From Anthoceros angustus (Eukaryota; Streptophyta; Anthocerotopsida; Anthocerotales; Anthocerotaceae), in NCBI GenBank assembly GCA_010909165.1, contig MU008173.1, positions 1,178,001 through 1,242,000 on the forward strand: a stretch of DNA of 64,000 bases, written 5' to 3'. Both the position numbers and the translations under genes were made by a program. How positions within the stretch are numbered: the first letter of the stretch is position 1; the number at the start of each line of letters is the position of its first letter. Positions 12,285-22,859 of the stretch are shown one piece after another. The notes under the pieces are model-generated. The model did no database searches. It saw nothing but the letters and a program-made list of their open reading frames with translations, and was not told the origin of the DNA.

Positions 12285-13512
12285 GGTGGTTTATGCACGC
12301 AGTGTGACCTTTGATGAAGGTCGACTTTGGCAGCAAGTGGGAGCTACTCCCACACAGGAGGACTTTGATCTTTCTGCCTTGCCTGACGTCACTGTTTTTG
12401 ATGATTCTGCTCTTGAGGAGATTGCTCCTGCGGGGGGGGAAGAACAATAGCAACACGATGATCAGGAGCAAGCAGATGAAGCTGAAAATTTTGCTGAAAA
12501 CTTGCAGCAACAACCTCCTCCAGAACCTGAACCAGCTGACCTTTTACCTGAACCTGATCTACCAGACCCCGATCCAGACATTGATGAGAATCATGCTGAG
12601 GACGATGACAGCGATGCAGAGGGTGAACCTGAGTTTTTACCCCTACATCCTGAAGACCCACCACAACCTGAGCGTCGTTATCCTGCAAGAGAAAGATGGG
12701 CACTGACACACCGATCACGGGACTTTAGAAACAATTACTAATGCTACTTCCTCGGATCCTATCGAACCTCAATCCTATGAAGAAGCTCTTAGCCGTCCTG
12801 ATGCTGCAGAGTGGAAAAAGGCAATTCAATCAGAATATGATTCGCTGATCAAGAATGGAACTTGGGAACTAGCCAAGTTACCTCCTGATCGCAAGGTGGT
12901 GTCTTGTAAGTGGGTTTTCAAAGTGAAGGTAAAGGCTGATGGAACTTTTGACAGGTACAAAGCACGACTCGTAGCTCGTGGCTTTTCGCAAGTGCCTGGC
13001 CTTGATTACTTCGAAACATATGCTCCTGTGATGAAGCTGGCCACTTTTCGCACAATCTGTGCCCTGGCAGCACATCAAGACTATGAGTTAGATATGTTCG
13101 ATGTAAAAACAGCTTTTCTACATGGCGAGTTGGACACGAGATCTATATGCGACTGCGAGGATCACAGTAAAGGGCAAGGAAGATCATGTCTGCTTATAAA
13201 AACCCTCTATGGCAAGCAATCAGCATTAGAGTGGAATCTGTCTCGACAAGAAGCGCGGCACTTGGTTGTGGAATGAGTGCAGCATCAGACTCTGATCTCT
13301 GGTGTGATGTTGTGTGCTATCTCAAAGATGTCGTTGATGATCGATTCTATCTGCAATAGCCCCACATTCATCACCAAAGTTAACAAGTCGCTATCTACCA
13401 AGTTTGAAATGACTAACCTTGGAGCACTTGTGAGTCAGCCTGAACTTTATTGGAGGGATAGGAAAAGCGGATCTATATCTCTCACACACCTCGATACATT
13501 AGAGTGTCTTTG
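12285..13512 (+). pseudogene. Copia A reverse transcriptase (broken)
   Basis: Starts with the acidic linker (VTFDEGRLWQQVGATPTQED), then P/E/D-rich sequence, then the RT stretch VVSCKWVFKVKVKADGTFDR, YKARLVARGF, FETYAPVMKL and MFDVKTAFLHGELD. After about 13,140 the frame degrades; the YVDD-equivalent region near 13,330 reads SLMIDS rather than YVDD. The linker frame ends at a stop in the glycine run near 12,448. Confidence 0.85.
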
Positions 13513-14790
13513 AGCAACAGCTTGAAGGATGCAAAACCAAGAATGACGCCCATTGCCTTGTGGACGAAGTTTAGCAAGTCGATGAGTCACGAAACACAAA
13601 AGGACATAGATGAAATGAGGTCACCCTCGGGAAGGGTGTTGGGAAACTAATCTATGCAGCCAACACCACAAGACCTGAAGTTGCCTACACCACTAGCGTA
13701 CTCTCGCAATATCTTGAAAATCCTGGTCAGACCCACTGGATAGGGGTTAAGAGAGTTGTTAGATACCTAAAAGGAACATTAAACATATGGTAGCAGGAGG
13801 ACCTATATGCTGGTCCAGCAAAAAGCAACCCACCGTTGCTACATCAAGCACCGAGGCTGAATATCGCGTTCTTACAGCTGCAGCCAAGGAGATTGCGTGG
13901 TGCAAATTGATGTTTAAGGAACTTGGGCTGCCACTTCCGACCTGTACCATGATAAAGACGGACAACCAGGGGTCAATGAACTTGGCTAAAAATCCTGTAT
14001 TCCACTCTAGCACGAAGCACGTGGAGGTGGAGTATCATTTTATCAGGGACCTCATCAAGTCAGGACAAATCACGTTGGAATATATACCAACCGCAGAAAA
14101 TCCAGCAGATGTGTTCACTAAGCCCCTCAAGGATGCAAAACCAAGAGCATTGCCATTGCCTTGTGGAAGTTTAGCAAGTCGATGAGTCACGAAACACAAA
14201 AGGACATAGATGAAATGAGGTCACCCCCAGGAAGGGTGTTGGGAAACTAATCTATGCACCAACACCACAAGACCGAAGTTGCCTACACCACTAGCGCATC
14301 CTCGCAATATCTTGAAAATCTGAGTCGGACCCAATCGGATAGGGTTAAGAGAGTTGTTAGATACCTAAAAGGAACATTAAACATATGGTAGGGAGGACCT
14401 ATATGCTGGTCCAAAAGCAACCCAGTTGCTACATCAAGCACCGAGGCGAATATCGCGTTCTGCACCAAGGAGATTGCGTGCAAATTGATGTTTAAGGAAC
14501 TTGGGCTGCCACTTCCGACTGCATACCATGATAAAGACGGACAACCAGGGTCAATGAACTTGGCTAAAATCTGTATTCCACTCTGTAAGCACGTGGAGGT
14601 GGAGTATCATTTTATCAGGGACCTCATCAAGTCAGGACAAATCACGTTGGAATATATACCAACCGCAGAAAATCCAGCAGATGTGTTCACTAAGCCCCTC
14701 AGTAGGGATGCACACTACAAACATATGAGAAGTCTGGGCATGGGCAGCCATGAAGGCTACCCAGATGCCCTACCTACCAAACCCTAGCCT
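13513..14790 (+). pseudogene. Copia A RNase H region, present twice in tandem (broken)
   Basis: Copy 1 (about 13,530-14,125) and copy 2 (about 14,126-14,790) both code STEAEYR, KEIAWCKLMFKELGLPLP and VEVEYHFIRDLIKSGQITLE followed by PTAENPADVFTKPL, the end of copia RNase H. The phrase aaggatgcaaaaccaaga joins them. Copy 2 lacks many 1-4 base words that copy 1 retains. Confidence 0.85.
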
Positions 14791-15942
14791 ACAAAGCTAG
14801 GTGCAGCCCCAATCGTTACTGTCATCATCTGAACCATCAGTGCCATAATCCACAGGAGACTCAAATGATCTCATGCTGACTGAAGGGGAAGAGTTTGAAA
14901 TTTGCTCCCATGAGGCAGGTCTAACAGACTCCGAATTGAAAGTCTCCCCACCAGAGCGAGGTGAATTTCTGGCCTTTCTCTCCTGGTAGGAGATCTTCTC
15001 CTTGGTCTCCTGGCTCTCTTCTTCATCAAGGCGTTCCTCGGACCACAGCCGAGTGAGTGGGAGCAAGCACACAAACATGGTTAGGCATGTACACAAGGAT
15101 ACAAGCGGGGGCTGCAGAAATGAGCTTGTTCAAGCTAAATAAGGCAACAGGGAAGATTGCCACAAATGATTCAGGCAACTTACTGTAGAAACTGACAACG
15201 TGTTTGTCAAAGCCTGGGAAATTCTGGACACGTACTCGTATCATCTTCAGACCTGTGGTTATGCACTTGTACCAAATTGGGCTTCCTGGCCACCGAGCTG
15301 AGCCAAGGGTGACTATTCTCGTCTCCGACAAAATACCTTTGGGCTCGGAAACTGCGTGGAGGTGTGTCTCCAGGCATAGCGAAACTCACCTCTCACACCG
15401 CGGGCATCAAATGTAGCTCGAGAAAACAACCGCTTAGGCCGGGTGCAGGAGTGGACCTCCCATCTCGGCTCTTCTGCGAGGCCGTGGCCTCTGCCGCGGA
15501 TGCGTACCGCAGTGCCGCTCCTCAAGCACAACTTTTGTTGTTCCTTTAGGCTCGCCTGGGGCGCCAAGTGCCGGTTGCGGCTCGCCGCTCGAGCCGCCAC
15601 GCCTTCACTTCACTGCAGGCGGAGGAGGCTATTCTAGAAAAGCGAACTCAGAGTATCCCTCCGTAGACACGGCGCTGCGGGTGAACCATCGGACTAAGAT
15701 GAAGACATCTGCTAGGCACCTCGGTCACGCTCCGGTGTCGTGATGTAATGAAGACGGAACGAGCAAGCTAATATGCTCATGGCACACCGTGGGACCGCCG
15801 TAGTCGCTCATTACGCCTGCTGGGGCTTGCTGGGTTGTCAACCCGGTACACACACACACGCACTCGAGCTCAATAGCCGCAGTTTCACAAGGTGCTCATG
15901 GAGAAGAAGATCGTACACTATGCAATAATCAACAAGTGGGAG
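14791..15942 (+). other. 3' non-coding part of copia A
   Basis: Matches 45,620-47,009 of element B in patches, such as the ctctc-tggtaggagatcttctccttgg stretch and the end caataatcaacaagtgggagtat, which serves as the polypurine tract before the LTR. Its minus-strand ORFs (Arg/Ser-rich) have no recognisable domain. Confidence 0.6.
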
Positions 15943-16190
15943 TATTGAAGATAGGGTGTTGAGTTATTACTTAGAGTTTTAATATATACGGTTATATAGT
16001 ATGTGTATATAGCTTTATTTAAATAGCTTACCCTTTCATTAGGGTTGCGTCCCTAGGCCAAAGGTCATGTCTCTTGGCTACTAGAATAAGTCTAGTTGCT
16101 ACAATTAATACTTACTTATGTCTTTATGCACATATATACAATAATGTAATTGATAAATACTCAATTGCTTTGCACCATTATCATATTTCC
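15943..16190 (+). repeat. 3' LTR of copia A
   Basis: Begins TATTGAAGATAGGGTG directly after the purine-rich agtgggag, and matches the 250-bp LTRs at 36,909, 38,985 and 47,010, including the segment ttagggttgcgtccctaggc. It is more diverged than those three are from each other, so A is older than B. Confidence 0.8.
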
Positions 16191-16629
16191 ACACTGATGT
16201 TCTTTGAATCTTTGAAAATGTATGCTTACCAAGCTCTGAGCTTCGCATCCAATGAACCCACTCCCACTGTGATTCAATCACTATGCATCTCGTAGTGGCG
16301 TGAGGAATCTTGAAGAGTTTCTTGAGCTCTCGGCGCTTTCAACCCAGTTTGTCATAGTGGCATAAGCAAGCAGAGGCATAAACACATTGTTAAATGCGCG
16401 TTGGCAAGCTTTCTCAGACATGCTCTAACCGGAAGAGAGTGCAAGAAATTTGAGACACAGTTGTGTGATAAACGCAAAGACATTCACTAGGCGAGAAGCC
16501 GCACGAAATGCAACAAAACGTTCGAGGGTTTCGATAACTCATGATGAAACCATCTACCTACCTATGAGAATTGTGTCCTCTCCATGTGCATGATAAAACG
16601 GGCGCGGTCTGCTGGCCCCCCGGAGACAT

Positions 16630-16770
16630 GAAGAAGAAGAAGAAGAATTTTATTTAAGTCCACTAAGGACGGATTTCCGTCATGGGACTTGGTACTGCAT
16701 AACTTGGACCATGTTGTGCCTAAGGTATACTCGGCTCCTTGGTAACCTAGCTCACATCGATTGCCATTGA
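16630..16770 (-). mobile_element. LINE 3'-terminal fragment
   Basis: Carries the reverse complement of the LINE tail (gaagaagaagaagaatttta, ccactaaggacggatttccg) and extends further into the 3' UTR: ggacttggtactgcataact and catgttgtgcctaaggtata match, on the minus strand, the 3' UTR of the LINE at 51,240-51,300. Confidence 0.6.
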
Positions 16771-17294
16771 CGAGGAAGGCCCATTGCTCTCCGGGTTTGG
16801 TTGATTTTTGGTTGCTTTGCTTGTTTTGGCATATTTTCTTTTCCGAGAAGCAGCTTCCAACTTTAACAACGGTTCCACAGCTGGGACTCCCTCGAAACTT
16901 GAGTTTTCTACTCCAGCCCAAGGATATGAAGTGCCATGGTGGGAAAATGAGGTATGTAAAATGCAAAAGGCACTCTATGGCTCCTTCTCCCCCATTACTT
17001 TTTCCACCGGACTTACCTTGGTCCGCTCCTGAGTTTACTCCGGAGTTCCCGATGTTGTCCGACACGGATCCTTTCTTCGACCCTTCTTGTCCGTCGTAAC
17101 ACAGCCCATTCGTCCTTATTTCCCCTTTTTCCGCCTTAAGAGTTCAGACAATGCCTTGAATGGTTTCCCCAAGATGTTGTTGTTTCAGTGATGGACTTCT
17201 CTCAGAATTACGCATTTGGAGTCCAGAAAACAAAAAAACGCGCCTATTACCTTCCTAAGGGGGAGTCTACATTTCTTTCCTTGTCCACAAGGAA

Positions 17295-17789
17295 GTGCTA
17301 CCTATGTGGCTAAAGTATTCCAAGACCATGCCAAATGCTGGCCAGGACTGCAATTCGGCAATTGAAGCTTGGCATGGCTTCTTAAAGTCCATGTTGAGCC
17401 ATGATTTTATGCGTCTGCGAGGTCGGCGTATGGATTGGTTGCTCCATACACTGACGGATATAGTGTGCAAAGTGTATTGGCACAAGCACTTTACAAAACA
17501 ACATGGCTTCAAGCACAATGCAAAGCAAGAGGTGATTATCGAAAATGCAATTAGGGGCTCTCTTTCCATACCTGACAACCATGTCACACTTTTTACCAAC
17601 GATCAAGAACCAGCTCTTGTGAAAAGCTCCACAGATCAAAGGCTGAACTACACTGTTTATAATCCTATAGGGGACTGGGCATGCTGCAATTGTCCAAGAG
17701 GAATGCAAGGCTTTTTCTGCAAACACCAGGCAAAGGTATTACGCATAAGGGCAATTGCATTCAACTCGGGACCTCCTTCGTGTATATAA
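17295..17789 (+). pseudogene. SWIM-zinc-finger transposase-like fragment, C-terminal half
   Basis: A 164-codon frame reading LPMWLKYSKTMPNAGQDC, SAIEAWHGFLK and then a SWIM finger (CNCPRGMQGFFCKHQ, CxCx(n)CxH) near codons 134-149. This is the second half of the Mutator-like transposase-derived SWIM family, a DNA-binding part. The catalytic first half is missing here; a matching first half lies in the opposite orientation at 47,886-48,377. Probably a dead transposon piece rather than a host gene. Confidence 0.7.
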
Positions 17790-18109
17790 TGTACTTCAAC
17801 GAACACTGAACCTTGTCCCGTAGGAGAGGACACAACATGTATTGGAGGGGTGCAAGCTTCAAAGAACCCTCAAGCTATGCCACGGAAATGCACTTACATA
17901 GATTGGGAGCATACCATTCAGACAATGCAGGATCTCGTACGATCTGCAGATCCTTCTTTGCTTCAACATGCATATGCTGGAGCCAACATTCTGTTGTGTC
18001 AACTACGATAACTGGAACCCCGATTAGGTGGAGCACAAACTTTGAATTCCATTGAGCTCAACAAAATGGACAATGGCCTCGGCGATAGTTTGAAACGGAA
18101 AAATCCACC

Positions 18110-18235
18110 GAGCGCATGCCTGCTCCATCGGCTATTGGAGTCAGAGTGGTGGGTCCCAGGACTGCAGGCATGCTTGCATCAATAACGTGACAAGTTTTAG
18201 GCTCCGCCCACGAGGTACATAGTTCTATAAGATAA
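18110..18235. repeat. Dispersed repeat, diverged match to 50,950-51,060
   Basis: The word order gagtggtgggtcccaggact, gcatcaataacgtgacaagt, tttaggctccgcccacgagg resembles gagtggtggggcccacgtct, gcattaataacttgacgagt, tttaggaaccgcttacctag in the LINE 3' region. Identity is moderate; it may be another fragment of the same LINE family. Confidence 0.45.
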
Positions 18236-18480
18236 TCAAGTCTTTGTCAAAAGTCATTGCCTGACTGTGGGACTCAATGTCATACATTTTTGACTTGTTA
18301 TCAATGATGATGTATCATCAACTTTGCTAAAATCTCATTAAACATATGCATTGTGTGTATGAACCAAAAGGTTGAAGATCTTATCCAAAAATAGCTATAG
18401 AATAGACTAGTCTTCAATTCTACCCCTTACCACATTACAACTAGGAGGTTGCCAGACAGGTCACATTCTAGAAGTCTGTC

Positions 18481-18595
18481 TTTTAGCCCTTCCATAGTTT
18501 TGGTATTTCCACACTAGCCCGTCCATAGTTTTGGTATTTCCACACCTTCTAGAAAGTCTACATTCGAGCCCTTCCACAGCCCTGGTATTTTCGTA
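18481..18595. repeat. Minisatellite, about three units of 40 bp
   Basis: The phrase agccc(t/g)tccatagttttgg followed by tatttccacac occurs near 18,485 and 18,523; a diverged third unit (agcccttccacagccctggt) is near 18,570. Confidence 0.7.
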
Positions 18596-18623
18596 AGTAA
18601 ATGCAGACTAAATTCGAATAGAT

Positions 18624-19199
18624 TTAAGATTCAATAACTATTTCGTTAAGCATTGGTGAAAATTCTTTGTCAATACTCATTCTATCAAAGGGACAAGTCC
18701 TTGAAGTTAAAAACCAATTGTCAATACATTTACTATGAAATAAATGAGAACACTTTGGTAATCTTCTTACTACTTGTCTATCTACAAATTGTTCCAAGCA
18801 TATGCCACATTCTTCATCTAGATCCACTTCATTCTTGTATGACGTGAAAGGAATAATTTCATGCAGTTCAGCTACAGTGATGTCAAGATGTTGATGCATA
18901 TATCCAACTTCTTGTTCTTGTCTCAATCCTTCTTCATGCAGCAATTGTATAGTTCGATGCTGACGATTTTGATCAGATGTCCTACTAGACAATGATGGGA
19001 ACCATAAAGATATCAGTTGTCCACACAACAATGCGAGGCGTCCAAGCCAGCATAAAAAGAAACTTGCGATGAGTATTTCAACTCCAATTGGAAATCCAAT
19101 AACTATATTGCTACCCATCTGCATTTGATTATTGCTACCCATCTGCATTTGATTAATAGTTGCATTATTTGTAGTTTCCAGCAAGCTAATTGTTGACAT
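18624..19199 (-). CDS. RING-H2 protein with one membrane segment (ATL-like E3 ligase)
   Basis: A 191-residue intact single-exon frame. Residues about 32-67 form a strongly hydrophobic membrane segment. A RING-H2 finger follows at about 130-172: CGIC, then CSHLFHSKC, then TCPFD. Proteins of this build pass ubiquitin to membrane-associated targets. The last zinc ligand, normally Cys in CPxC, is Asp here, a substitution known from RBX1. The N-terminus contains two adjacent copies of QMQMGSN from a short in-frame DNA duplication. It is the only intact non-transposon frame in the transposon field, surrounded by AT-rich DNA. No GLD motif typical of ATL proteins was seen, so ATL membership is uncertain. 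Confidence 0.75.
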   Translation of the reverse strand: MSTISLLETTNNATINQMQMGSNNQMQMGSNIVIGFPIGVEILIASFFLCWLGRLALLCGQLISLWFPSLSSRTSDQNRQHRTIQLLHEEGLRQEQEVGYMHQHLDITVAELHEIIPFTSYKNEVDLDEECGICLEQFVDRQVVRRLPKCSHLFHSKCIDNWFLTSRTCPFDRMSIDKEFSPMLNEIVIES

Positions 19200-19844
19200 G
19201 ATTGATATTAATCTATAGACTTATAATAAGAGTAGAAATTATCAAGTCAACATTGGATATAATAATATTTATAGAAATAAACCTGACATGTCAATTGGAA
19301 GAGCCAAAACGCAAAAATAATGAAAGTAATTTATTGAAAATTATATAAAGATACAAACACATGTCAATGTGAATAACCTAAATTAGATGACCATACATGG
19401 AAGAGATGTGATAAAAAAGGATGAGTTTGAAGAAAAAGGATAGATCATAAACATGCTTTTAGGTAACAAAAATATGACATGGTAACATTAAAGCAAATCT
19501 CTTATATACATTGTACACCAACAATGAAAATGTCAAGAGCTAACAAAAGACCACGGCCCTAAATGGAATATAAGTATTAAAGAATACTGAATACTGAAAG
19601 CAGGTCTCGCACCCTTAGGTCTTTTAAGAAGAACTATAAATCAAAATGTGAAGTACTAAATACAAACCAAAAACTAAAAGATCAATATAGTAAGTGTTTA
19701 TATAGGATCATAAATTAAAGGACCAAAAATCTAACTGGTAAATATATGCTAAATATGGACCTAAAACGTCAGAAAAAATAGGATTATAAATACATGAAAA
19801 GACGAAACAAAACCTTGACCCCTAAACGCTTGAGTCTTTTTGGG
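19200..19844. other. AT-rich intergenic DNA, nothing recognised
   Basis: No coding region, repeat array or RNA gene visible. The part next to 19,199 should include the RING gene promoter. Confidence 0.5.
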
Positions 19845-19852
19845 CCTGTTAT

Positions 19853-20274
19853 CAGAGTGTCATTTTGACCCCGTCCCAAGCTCGGTCCCGGTCCCGGCAT
19901 GTGTTAAAAAACACATGGGACCGGAGGTTCTTCAAGAGTCCGGTCCCCACCCTCGGTCCCCTATTACCCTCGGGGACTGAGGGTTCATAAAAGGTTCGGT
20001 TTAAAATTAATAAATTACTTAATTTTATATCCAAGGATTTATATTTATTATGGACACATGGATATCTTATTATGGACGCAGCTTGCCTGCTGGGCTGCAG
20101 TCTCATGCGGACTCCGCTCCGCAGTCTTTTATATTATTATTTATAAATTATTATTTAATATTTATTATATTTAATGACCAAGGGTCGCGGCACGATCCTC
20201 GCCGGTCCGGACCGGCGTAGCCAGGCTAGGCGGTCCCGGGGACTGAGCTAGTACTCGGTCAAAATGATACCCTG
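19853..20274. mobile_element. Non-autonomous hAT element (MITE), 422 bp, perfect 8-bp target duplication
   Basis: The left end reads CAGAGTGTCATTTTGACC and the right end, read inward, CAGGGTATCATTTTGACC: 18-bp inverted termini with two mismatches. The 8-mer cctgttat flanks both sides exactly (19,845-19,852 and 20,275-20,282). Termini starting CAG with an 8-bp duplication are diagnostic of hAT. The interior contains repeated ggtcccgg words and short AT-rich palindromic runs but no ORF for a transposase, so it depends on one elsewhere. Confidence 0.88.
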
Positions 20275-20555
20275 CCTGTTATCCCTTGATATTATTTTTT
20301 AATATCTAATTGATGGAAAATCTCCTCATCCTCATCTTTAAAGGGATAATTGTTATTTTTTAATATCTAATTCATGGAAAGTCTCCTCAACCTCATCTTT
20401 AAAGGCTTGACAATTACGACCATAGTCCAAGCTTCATACACATGTGTTGGGAAAAATGAAAAGCCTAATTCTCAACGAGCCACTTGTTTTCAAGCTCCAT
20501 AGGTAGGAAGTGTCTATGTCCACGGGCAACTTTGCCCTTTGTTCAAGTTTGGCGA

Positions 20556-20800
20556 TTGGTTGTTGAGTGAACTTAAGGGGCTTGAGACAGGACCACACCC
20601 AAGCTCCTCACAATATTGATTGTTGAGCAAACTTGAGGGGCCAAAGACAGGACCACACCCAAGCTCCTCACAATATTGATTGTTGAGCAAACTTGAGGGG
20701 CCAAAGACAGGACTACAACCAAGCTCCTCTCAATGCTTGTTGTTGAGCTAACTTGAGAGGCCAAAGACAGGAACGCAACCAAGCCCCTCACAAAAATTTG
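20556..20800. repeat. Minisatellite, four units of 60 bp
   Basis: Units follow the pattern ttgttgag(c/t)(a/g)aacttgag, gggccaaagacaggaccaca, cccaagctcctcacaatatt. The second and third are virtually identical; the first and last are diverged, as expected when arrays are homogenised from the middle. Confidence 0.9.
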
Positions 20801-20974
20801 GCCACTTCTGTGGGCAACAAATTTTCAACCAAGAAAATCCAAAAGTTTCAGTTGTACCAATCTTCCGAGGAGGATTCAATAATGAACCAGAATGGCATCT
20901 TTCGGGATTTTTGCATACGATCTGCATTGTGGACGTCGATATAATTGCTTGTTTTCTCAGTCATAAAATTGGGC

Positions 20975-21185
20975 ATGGCCACCAAAGATATCTCATACTT
21001 TGCTCAAAGATGGTATGGTCTCAAAAGGGGATCAAAAAACTTCATAGGATGCAAACGGGAACGTACAATTCATTTCGAGTTAATTCGTTGTTTTGGGGGA
21101 GCAAAGATGGCATGGCCTCAAAGGGAATCAAAAAAATTCAGAAAATGCAAATTGAGACATACGACTCATTTTGAGTCAATTTGTC
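20975..21185. repeat. Two tandem units of about 110 bp
   Basis: ggcatggccaccaaag at 20,975 and ggcatggcctcaaagg at 21,109 head two diverged copies, each continuing with atcaaaaaa-ttca, gatgcaaa or aatgcaaa, and a ttcattt(c/t)gagt word. Confidence 0.6.
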
Positions 21186-21426
21186 ATTCTAGGGTTTAGC
21201 GATTAAGAAGAATTTTTTTTATTTTATAATTATTTATACACCTCGACAGCCCCAAAACAAGAGGACCTAATATGCCACGTGATTCCGACCCAACAAGCTT
21301 TTACTGAAAAATTATTGTTTGTTTTTGAAAAATAATAATAATTGATGTTCTCTGTTGTAAATGGTCTTGCTTTTTTGTGTTTGATGTTTGTGTGCTGCCT
21401 GAAGAATGTTAGGAAAAGAGCTAAGA

Positions 21427-21600
21427 CTTTATTAAGACGGATAATTACGGACACTCCCATACAATATGGATTATACGCATATGTTAGGCAATATATATAC
21501 AATGTTAGGCATATATAATTATATACACATATTGTATAGGATTATTAAGACGGATATTTACTGACACTCCCATACAATATGGATTATACGCATTAGGTAC
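21427..21600. repeat. Direct repeat of about 50 bp, 114 bp apart
   Basis: The phrase cactcccatacaatatggat followed by tatacgcat occurs at about 21,451 and 21,566, each preceded by attaagacggata. It lies within what may be the LTR of the decayed copia copy ending at 21,861. Confidence 0.7.
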
Positions 21601-21861
21601 ATTAGGTACTAGTACAAAAGCACACTTGGACACACCACACCTCACACCTATGTGCGCTTGGCCTTCTATAGTTTTCAGCCTTGAATCCTAGTGGTCACTT
21701 GACTTGGCCTTTACTCTTGGGCTTTCTAGAAGATATTCTCTAGAAGAGACATGACTTTCTAGAAGGTATACAAGTTTGTTATTTTTAGGGCACTCTTCAT
21801 AACCTATTTTAGGGCACTATTTATAACATATTTTGATATGTTAAAATAAATCATTTCTAAC

Positions 21862-22700
21862 AGTCCCACTCAACATATCAAAATTATTCCCTTAGGCCTA
21901 GCATCTTGCTGGGCCTAGCATGTTTGTCTAAAGTCAAGCCTTTGGTCAAAATATCTGCCAGCATGTCTCCTGATATACAATACTCTAGCTTTACCTGCTT
22001 TGATTTTACCTTTTCTCTTACAAAGTGATGTTTCACATGTGGTTGGGTCTAGCATGAAAAGTTGCATTCTTGGCTAAGAAGATGGAACCTTGATTGTCGT
22101 TGAATGTTGTTGTTGCTTCCTTTTACTTGAATTTCATCTCCTTTAGTAAGTTACGCAACCATATCGCCTCCATGACTATCGAGCATGTTGCCATATATTC
22201 TGCTTTGGTAGAGGATATAGATTAATAGTAGGTTTTCTTCTACTATTCCAAGAAATGGCTCCCTTATTCAACATAAACGCATATCCAGTGGTACACAGTC
22301 TGCGACTATCAACATCTCCTACCCAATCTGAATAACAATATCCTATCACTCGGACCTCCTGTTGATGCTCGTGTTGATCCATGAAATTCCATTGCTTTGT
22401 ACCACTCAAGTACCTTATTATTCTCTTCACTGCTTGAAACTAATGTTGTCTAGGGTTAGCCGCAATTGACTTGCAAGTCCCATTGCGTCTGCAATGTCGG
22501 GCCTTGTCCATGTAGATAAATAGGTGAGGTAGATAAATGGCACACTGATAGAGAGTTTTATCTACCTTCTCCCTCTCTTCTTCAGTTGTAGGACGCATCT
22601 CCTTTGAGAGCTTCTCATTCACCACCATTGGTGTCTTCACATGCTTGCACTCTTGCATTCCAAAGCGCTTCAGGACATTCTCAACATATGTCATCCTTCA
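21862..22700 (-). pseudogene. Copia D remnant: RT end and RNase H
   Basis: On the minus strand one reads TYVENVLKRFGMQECKHVKT, then KRIIRYLSGTKQWN, GYCYSDWVGDVDSRR with TGYAF, and finally GDMLADILTKGL, in the normal RT-to-RNase H order of copia pol, with stops and gaps. After the last codons comes a purine tract (ttgagtgggac) and tgttagaaatg, which looks like the start of the 3' LTR running left from 21,861. It is a different copia family from A, B and C. Confidence 0.8.
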
Positions 22701-22859
22701 TGTTAAAACTATCATTAAGACTCTTCTTTGTACTGTCTAAGAGTTCCAAATCCTTGTTTGCAAGGATTAAATCATCCTTGGTTTCAATCTCCCTTAGTTT
22801 TCTTGAAACCTCTAGCTTAAAAGAACTTCTCAATCTTAACATACCAGGGAAGTGCAAAT

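Larger units (their letters stand above)
3230..16190 (+). mobile_element. Ty1/copia element A, rearranged, 5' LTR not found
   Basis: A plus-strand Ty1/copia retrotransposon closely related to element B at 38,985-47,259. From about 3,235 it matches the untranslated leader of B (starting near gtttctt-attagaaa), then carries gag, protease, integrase, reverse transcriptase, RNase H, a 3' non-coding stretch and an LTR-like end at 15,943-16,190. The order gag-protease-integrase-RT-RNase H defines copia rather than gypsy. The gag-to-integrase part is present three times in tandem, the integrase end twice more, and the RNase H end twice. A hAT element sits between integrase and RT. All frames are broken, so it cannot move by itself. 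No 5' LTR or target duplication was identified. Confidence 0.85.

Noticed and set aside
14797-15600. Minus-strand Arg/Ser-rich frames after copia A as an additional gene or envelope-like ORF
   Set aside because: They lie in the 3' non-coding part shared only in patches with copia B and are not kept open there; no membrane segment or domain.
20556-20800. A CRISPR-like array
   Set aside because: The 60-bp units are contiguous with no unique spacers, in a plant genome with introns; it is a minisatellite.
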